Shown here: piece after piece, positions 49,501-58,500 of the stretch
Numbering within the stretch: the first letter of the stretch is position 1
Layout of the letters: each line of letters starts with the position of its first letter
Assembly: GCF_001704415.2 (NCBI RefSeq)
Contig: NC_030817.1
Span: forward strand, 48,593,550 to 48,657,549
Length of the DNA: 64,000 nucleotides
Direction of reading: 5' to 3'
Origin: Capra hircus
Lineage: Eukaryota; Chordata; Mammalia; Artiodactyla; Bovidae
Notes under the pieces: model-generated
What the model was told of the DNA's origin: nothing
Seen by the model: the letters and a program-made list of their open reading frames with translations, nothing else
The model's database searches: none
Position numbers and translations under genes: made by a program

Positions 49501-52500
49501 GCCTGGAAAAATCCCATGGACAGAGGAGCCTGGAAGGCTACAGTCCATGGGTTCTCAAAGAGTTGGAAATGACTAAGCAACTAAGCACACATGAGGGGAG
49601 ACAAAAGACACACCGGTCAGTGAAAGACCCCTGAAACAGCCTGAGTGACAGAAAATGAATGGGCCCTCTGGGTGAGCGACAGCAACAGAAGGGAGGCCAC
49701 AGGAGCAATTTCCACATCTGAGCTGAGTGGTGGATCATGCATGGGTTCTGGAGTCAGGTGACCCTGTGTTCAAGTCCTGGCTTCAGCTTGCACATCTTTT
49801 CTAAGACTTAATTACCTCATCTATAAAATAGGGACGATAAAAGTATTTACCCTTAGGGAGCTGTTTCAGGAATAACTGGGACAACGCATTGCATGTGCTG
49901 ACACAGTGCCTGGCACACAGTGATCTCAATAATGATTAGCCACCCTTAATCCAAACTAATGACATGTTAAGGATGAGGTGGAGGGAAAGGATAAAGGCAC
50001 CTCAAGGCTTTGGAGCACTGCTTCACACATTTTTATCTCCTCCTTGATGTTCTGCTCTTTTGCTGTGATGTGATGTGTCCAGACAGGAGTCTTATTACTT
50101 AAATCCTGCTTGGGACATTTTGTTAAAACTGAGGATTCAGATTCTCGGCCTCTTCTTCGGGCTCTTCTGGAACAGCTTCATGTCTCTTATCTTTTCTTTC
50201 ATAATTTCATCTTCTTATATACCTTTCTCGCATTCTGGGTAATTTCTTCTCTTAATCCCCAATCTGGTATGTCATGTGAGTTAGGAGGATGGACTCTGGC
50301 ATTGCACCACTTGGTTTGTATCTGGCTTTGCTGCTAATAACCATGGAAGTGGATCACATTGCCTAGTTTTTCTGGGCCTCAGCTTCCCCAACTCTAAGAT
50401 GTGATAATAATAGTCCTTCATTATAGTAGTAATGGATAATAATAGTCCCTTCATTACAGAGTTATTACAGAGATTACACAAGGATCATACATGTAACTTA
50501 AGGAAAATGCCTAGTATGTGGTCAGAACTCAATAAAAATTACTACTTTCATTATGGTTTTGTGTTCTGTGACCTGCTGCTTAGAGAATATCAACCATTAG
50601 ACACTGTAACGTGTTTATAAGTGTTCAGACTGGCAAACAGAGAAGCTAACACTTCTATTCCACCAGTGTCTTGTCATTAAGAGTGAAGATATTTACCATA
50701 TAAATAATTCAAAACAGACTTAGAATGCCAAAGAATGTTAAGAAGTAGAAAACAAATTTCCAGAGCAATTTTAAAACAAGGTTATTATTGAAGATGCGTT
50801 TAAAACACTGAAGATATTTTAAGACTTTATTAAGGCATATTTGCACTAAATAAGTACTGTAGTTCATTTTTGTCATGTTTTGGATGAGAAAAATTTGTGG
50901 CAGCAGAAACTATCTTGAATCTTTGGAAAACCAGGCTTCCAGCTTGGAAGGCAAAGAAGTGTAACCCAATGTAGCCACCTAGTGGCAATACTCCTAAACT
51001 GCAGGCAAGGGGAGAAGCCTGAGCAAATCAGAAAGGTGTTAAAAAACGGTCATCCCTCTCACAGATACAGAGAACAGGGCTTCCTTGGGGGCTCAGTGAT
51101 AAAGATTCCACCTGCCAATGGAGGAGACATGGGTTTGATCTCTGGTTCTGGAATATCCCACATGCCACGGGCAGCTGATCCTGTGCGCAGCAACTACTGA
51201 ACGTGTGCTCTAGAGCCCAGGAAACGCCACTGCTGAGACCATGTGCCCTAAGAGCCCCAGTGCCACCACAAGAGAGGCCACCAAAATGAGAAGCCCGAGC
51301 GCTGCCGTGAAGAGAAAGAAGCCCCTGCTCGCCACAACCAGAGCAAAGCCCCTGCAACGAAGACCCAGCGCAGCCAGAGAGAGAGAGAGAGAGAGAGAAA
51401 CAACTAGTGGTTATGGGCAGGGGGAGGGGCAATACAGAGGTGGGGTAAAAAGGGGTTACTATGGAATTATATAAAACCGTGTGTATATTGTCACCCTGCT
51501 TATTTAACTTCTATGCAGAGTACATCATGAGAAACGCTGGGCTGGAAGAAGCACAAGCTGGAATCAAGATTGCCGGGAGAAATATCAATAGCCTCAGATA
51601 TGCAGATGACACCATCCTTATGGCAGAAAGTGAAGAGGAACTAAAAAGCCTCTTGATGAAAGTGAAAGAGGAGAGTGTTAAAGTTGGCTTAAAGCTCAAC
51701 ATTCAGAAAATGAAGATCATGGCATCCGGTCCCATCACTTCATGGGAAATAGATGGGGAAACAGTGGAAACAGTGTCAGACTTTATTTTTGGGGGCTCCA
51801 GAATCACTGCAGATGGTGACTGCAGCCATGAAATTAAAAGACGCTTACTCCTTGGAAGAAAAGTTATGACCAACCTAGATAGCATATTCAAAGACAGAGA
51901 CATTACTTTGCTGACTAAGGTCCGTCTAGTCAAGGCTATGGTTTTTCCAGTAGTCATGTATGGATGTGAGAGTTGGACTGTGAAGAAGGCTGAGCGCCGA
52001 AGAATTGATGCTTTTGAACTGTGGTGTTGGAGAAGACTCTTGAGAATCCCTTGGACTGCAAGGAGATCCAACCAGTCCATTCTGAAGGAGATCAGCCCTA
52101 GGATTTCTTTGGAAGGAATGATGCTAAAGCTGAAACTCCAGTACTTTGGCCACCTCATGAGAAGAGTTGACTCACTGGAAAACACTTTGATGCTGGGAGG
52201 GATTGGGGGCAGGAGGAGAAGGGGACGACAGAGGATGAGATGGCTGGATGGCATCACTGACTCGATGGGTGTGAATCTGAGTGAACTCCGGGAGTTGGTG
52301 ATGGACAGGGAGGCCTGGCGTGCTGCGATACATGGAGTCGCAAAGAGTCGGACACGACTGAGTGACTGAAGTGAAGTGATGTGTATGAAACCTCTGAAAA
52401 CTGTAAAGCATTATGGAACTTAAAGGCTCTTTAAATTTTAAAAAAGCAATTACTTAAAAAACTGTCATAACTAATAGAAATGAAATAGATGGGCAGATTT

Positions 52501-55500
52501 AGTTCCAAACACACTGAATTTGTGGTGATGGAAAAAGTGTTGTGAATATATCTGATAAGCAAAAGGAGATAAACAACAAGAGGACTGCTCCAATCACAGC
52601 TGTACATTCAAATTATGCAGAGATATATTATAATGAAGTTGTAAAGAATGAATAACACTGGAAAACAAGAGTCCAAGCAGAAGCAGAATCCAGAGAGTCC
52701 TCCTATACAAGCAAATCTAGGCCACAGTATAATCTCCTGAGTTACTCTTGCTCAGTTTCTACAAAACGCAAACCCCACAAACCCAGGAGGAACTCAGATT
52801 AGAGCTCTTCAAAAGCAAATTTTTAAACTATTTTCTCTATTGCAAGATATATTCAAAAATACAGACATAAAATAACTAGACTCTAATCATATATTACAGC
52901 TACTCAAAAAATAAGCATCCTTTCCCTAAAAGAAGCTATGCAAAATTGTTCATATATAATAAATTCTCTATTACTTTTTCAAATGTACTTCCCATGCTTT
53001 CAGCCCATATGACAAACATTCCTAAGAACTCATTATAAGTGTCACTAACCTGCTTCTTCAACTTTCTTCGGAAGAACTCATACTTTCTTTTGTAATCCCT
53101 GGAGTAGGGCACTGCCTTGAGTTAAACATTTTAGAAAAATAAAGAAGGTTTAAGTTGTTTTATTCTGGAACAATTTAAAAAACTCCCCTCTGGGTATTTT
53201 ATGAACATAAGTTAAAGGCATTAAAAGAGAATATTTGGAAAGAAAAGTTTAATTCAAAGAAAAAGAAATATAAAACTTAAAAAATTTTAATTTCTCTGTT
53301 TAAGATAAAATTGTATCCAGCAATTCTTATGGCTGTAATTTTCATCATGCAGTATTCTTGAAATGCAATAGGCCAGAAACAGAAATGTCTTCCAAGTAAA
53401 GAAATATTAGAAATGAAAATTTCCATTTCTAAAGAGACTTTCAAAGTGATTTCTCCATTAAAGGAACAATTTGAAAAATGTACTTTTTCCTTGAACTCTG
53501 AGGAGTTGCCTTTTTTATCCATTACTTTAAAAGACTAAACATGGAGTCACAAGAGTAGTCTAAAAGAATTGTATCTTCAATTTTACTTATTTTTGTGAAT
53601 TAGAAAACAATTATAACCTGAAAAAGAAGCTATATAAAAGAGGAAAATTATTTTCCTATCATTAATCTGATTCAAGAGTAGTATAAACATTCATACATAG
53701 TAATACTTGTACTTTAAATATGAATGTCTTATATACCAGTATTTACAATGATTTCAACCAAAAAGTTCAAGACATGACCCTGATTTGACAAGGCACTGTC
53801 GGCTTTCTCATCAGATACACTCTTGGTTCCTATCTGATTTGCTGAGGATTCCAGCATTCTTTTTTCAGATTATTTCAAGTACTAGTCTGAGCACAGCAGC
53901 CTCACTGAGTTAGCTTCACTGAGTTAACTTTCTTGCTCACTGGCATTCCAAGGTGGTTGTGTAGAGTAAAGGTAACTACTTTAAATGCCCTTTTCAAATA
54001 ACTGAGACCGAGTGTATGGGTGGTGGGGAGAGGAGAGATTTGCAAATGTGCTTTCCTCTCAACACCTTTATTTAGAGCTATACCCTTCATCATCTGTCCT
54101 TGAAGACACAAGTAAGAGGACAACCCCATCAGAGGATGCTGATACAAAGGGACTTACTGGTCCAGTTATTGCTACATGCTGCAAACGAGGGTCTTCCCAT
54201 TGTGTTTTTTTACTATCTGAAGAAAGAGAGAAAAAAAGAGGTTCTTTATTCTCATGCAAAAAATTCGATATTACAAAAGATAATGTAATGGGAAAAAAAA
54301 ATCACACTGTACATACTGTGATTTATGTAAAAGATTCTTCCATCAGTGTGAGTTCTTTCTTCCCATCCTGGCTATAATGAAGAACATATTTCATTTATAT
54401 TAGGAACAGGTTTTCAGTGTATGGGCAGAAAAATGGTTTTGGTTATATGGTTGATTTAATTTGTATATTCCATTCTTGGTAGAAGACATCAACACTTCAA
54501 CAATAATATTAATTATAGTTGTGAAAGAACTATTTCATTCCGAAATACAAACGTTTGAGACAGTCAAGTTAGATGGGTAACAGTTCTATAAACTTACAGG
54601 TAAAGGCCCCAGGTCACTGGAAGAATCAAGTGATGTCTTTCCTCTCAGATGAGCTGGAATTTTCAGTCTTGGATCTTCCTTTTTTGGTAGAGTAAATAAA
54701 GAAAACAATATATACACACAAACTTTAAAATCATGAAAGTCAATCTGTTACTATGTTTTCTAATATCAATGGATTCACTTTCATTTGCTTACTCAATGAA
54801 ATAATAGGTTCTCATCTAAAATCTCTCCTTCATTGGCTACAATATTCAGTTCTAAGGGACCCTGGCAATCCAGTGGTTAAGACTCCATGCTTCCACCGCA
54901 GGGGGCATGGGTTCGATTCCTGACTGGGAAACTAAAATTCTACATACCTTGTGGCAGGCCAAAAAAATTTTTTTCTTTTTTAATTAAAAAAAATTCAATT
55001 AGATCTTGAGAAGGATCCGTATTAACTTACTTGCTCTTTCACAAAAACCATTTAGAGTATTTTGCCCACTCTAAGGATTATGTCACTACACAGGGCTCCT
55101 CTCTAAACAAAAACTTGTGTAAGAGTGGACATAAAGCTGGAGCATGTGTTATTTCTGAGGCCTTGAACATGCTTTTTGGTACCCAGACAGATGCTGTTAA
55201 TTTATTGTATATTAATTTATTAATTTTAAGAGATAAGAAGGTAAGCTCAAAAAGGTTATTAAAGCCAACTCAAATTATTGAAAGAAAGAACAAAATTTAA
55301 TTTATTTGGATTTATTTAAATATTATCATTTCAATATTGTTTTATTAAGTAATGTATTATATAATTTTAATTTAGGCATATTGGTAACTTTTAAATAATT
55401 TAATCAAAATCTCTGCATTTACTGATAATTTTAAGTAGTTTTTCTATTAGTGGTGAACCAACTACTCAACAACTTTAAGCCTTATCTTAAAATAAAAATA

Positions 55501-58500
55501 CTTATTCTACCTAGCTCATAAGGCTTTCTGAATATTATGAGGTATGGATTCAAAAGTACTTTGGAACTAGAGACCTCATATAAAGGGAAATGATTATGAC
55601 CAAATATCTTCCTGGGCATTTATGGCTAGGGAGCTAAAAACTGCAAACACAAGACTTCCCTGGTAGTTAGGACTCCATACCTTTGCTGAAGAGTGGAATG
55701 AGTTCAATCTCTGCTTGGGGAGCTAAGATCCCACAAGCCATGTGGCATGGCCAAAAGACAAAACAAAAGCCCACTGCAAATAGGAAGTAAATGTATAGCC
55801 TTAACAATCCCCCCGATATTAAAAATAGGTATAAATATACTGAATATAAATAATACTCTTAAGAATTCAACATATTTTTAAATAAGGACTAGGATTGGAT
55901 TGGGTAGCCAGCCATTCCCTTCTCCAGGAGATCTTCCGAACCCAGGGATCAAACCCGGGTCTCTACCGCACTCCAAGCAGGTTCTTTACCATCCAAACCA
56001 CCAGGGAAGCCCGTATTAACGTATGCTTATAAAGATTATCAAGAACTACACGTAAGTGATTGTTACTGTTATTACAAATTTAAACTGGAAACCACTGAAG
56101 TTACCCAGGTGGTGGTTTTGGTGTTGTGGTCAATGAAGAAAGGCCTCCCGTTTGGTGCGTGCCGGACCTCCCAGCCTTTGGGGAGGAATCCTTGCTCCAT
56201 TTCAGATGGCTGGGTCACCTGTTGTGCTGCGTCACTCGCGGGGGCCTGTGGCTGGGGGCCTGCAGAAGAACCCTGGCTTGACGGCAGCTGACTGGTCTCC
56301 ACTGTGGCCTAGCACATTAATTCAATTATGTAGTAATGTTTACAGAGAACGTACAAACAGCTGTGGTTAAAAAGGTAACTGAATCTGCAAACAGCACACA
56401 CACTTATAAACAGGCCTAAAGACTGGAGGCTCATTTCTCCAATAAAGTGCTTTGTCAAAGTTTGTTTTTAAAACAATTTAAAATTTCTCAGCTAATTCTT
56501 GAGCAGTAAGATGCGGTTAACAGTCTGTTAACCCTAGTTGCAGGGAAGCCGCACTGACAACTAGAGAAGGTTGTTTTTTGCTCACCCCAAAGACTCACAT
56601 AGAGTGGGAATTTCCCACACAAAAAATGGGTTCAAATGGTGGTAGACAAGATAAATGGTAAATAGCCACTACAGAAATGGATAACTGAAATGTAATACAT
56701 TCTTGTGATAAAATAAAAGGCAGCTAAAAAAAAACCCACTAGATCTATATATAAACCAACATGATAGGATTTTAAAACAATAGTGAGCAAAAAATATTTA
56801 GAATTACATAATATCTTTGTTAAATTTGACACATGGACATAAATAATATTTTGCATTGTTTAGCTCTCTACTAAGTACATAAAATAGGCAGGAAGAATTC
56901 CCAACAAGCTCACAGTGATATTTCCCTCTGGGTAGCAGGGTCAAGTGCTTGATTAAGATAAAATCTTTTCCTCTGTATTGTATTTTAAAAAACAAAAAAT
57001 CTAGAACCAAATACGGTGAGCTGTTAATGGTGGTAAATTAAGTGTTTTAAGAAAATGGATACTTACTATATTATTCTCTGTACTTTTCAGTTTTAAAAAA
57101 TTTCTCAAGAGAAACTGTGACATTTTGCTAAATGCTTACTTACAAAGAAATATTATTAATACAAAAGGCAAACTGTTGCCAAGGACGCAGTGTCATTATG
57201 ACAAAGTTCTTTGATAGATGCTAATCACCAAGATTATTTTTAGCAAAATAATGATCTTAACCATTCAAATTACAAAATTACCCAGTAAACCAGATCATTT
57301 ACTTTGTCCTCCTAGTCCCAAATGGACTTATTTTACCTAATAACCAGTAATGACTCACATATATTAGAGATCTGCAGGAAATGACAGACAGCACCAATAT
57401 CAGAAAATAATTTGAAGTATCCAGCATCTACTACTAAGTGGTATATTATAACAGCACCCATAGAAGTATGATGGTTTAAATTACCTAAGTAAACACCATA
57501 ATGAACAGACTGCAGGGTACCTGTACAGTGGGCTTTATCCAGGTAGTAGTTCTGCAATTGTGATCCACATAGTATGATCTTCCTCTTTCATCTTGTTTTT
57601 CTTCCCAACCTGGTGGTAATCCAGATGAAGTAGGCAAAAGCTACAGTGAAGAATAACAGAATTAAATATTAATAAGAAAGAATCCTTCTTATTTATTGTA
57701 TTTTATCATTACTATTTTAAAAAATATTTATTTATTTGGCTGTGTTGGGCCTTAGCTGTATCACACGGGATCTTGATCGCTGCATGCAGGATCTTTTAGC
57801 TGCACCGTGTGGGCTCCCGTTGCCTAATCAAGGATTGAACCCAGTTCCCCTGCATTGCAAGCATGGAATCTTAGCCACTGGACCACCAGGAAAGCTCCCA
57901 GAAAGAATCATTTTTAAAGGACCATATCTCCTTTTTCACTGATAACCCTCTTTAAAACGAATCATGTTTTAAACCATACTTTAAAGTGCACAGCATTTCA
58001 CTTAAAAAAAAAAACCAACAGAGCAGACAATAATGATGAGTGTGATAACAACACGCGAGTGGTAACAACCACTTACTGCTCTCACACAGACCATGCCATT
58101 TCACCGCCACACAAATCTTGATAAGATAATTAAGATTACTGGCCCATTTTACTTACGAGAAAACTGTAGTTTCAGAAAATGGAAGTAATTTCCTAACAGA
58201 TAACATTGCTATTATGGAGCTGATATTTGAACACAGGTAGTCAAACCATAGAAATTATCACCCATATGTGCCAAGTCAAAAGTTACCCCTGCTTTCTTTC
58301 TGTGAAGGCTGGGGAAGTGCTGATTACTGTAGTTTATTGCTAATGAACAAAAGAGGTCTAGTTTTCCAGGTTTACTGAAAACAGTCCAGGTTCGACCTTC
58401 CTTTTGTCTTTTGAGTTAGATTAGACTCTTCAACGTTTGGCCTGGTTCCCTAATGTGTCTTACATATTAATATAAAAACTATGACCACTAGTCTGTTCAC

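Noticed and set aside
51703..52257. 184-codon minus-strand open frame
   Set aside because: Antisense shadow of the 302-codon BovB frame on the plus strand.
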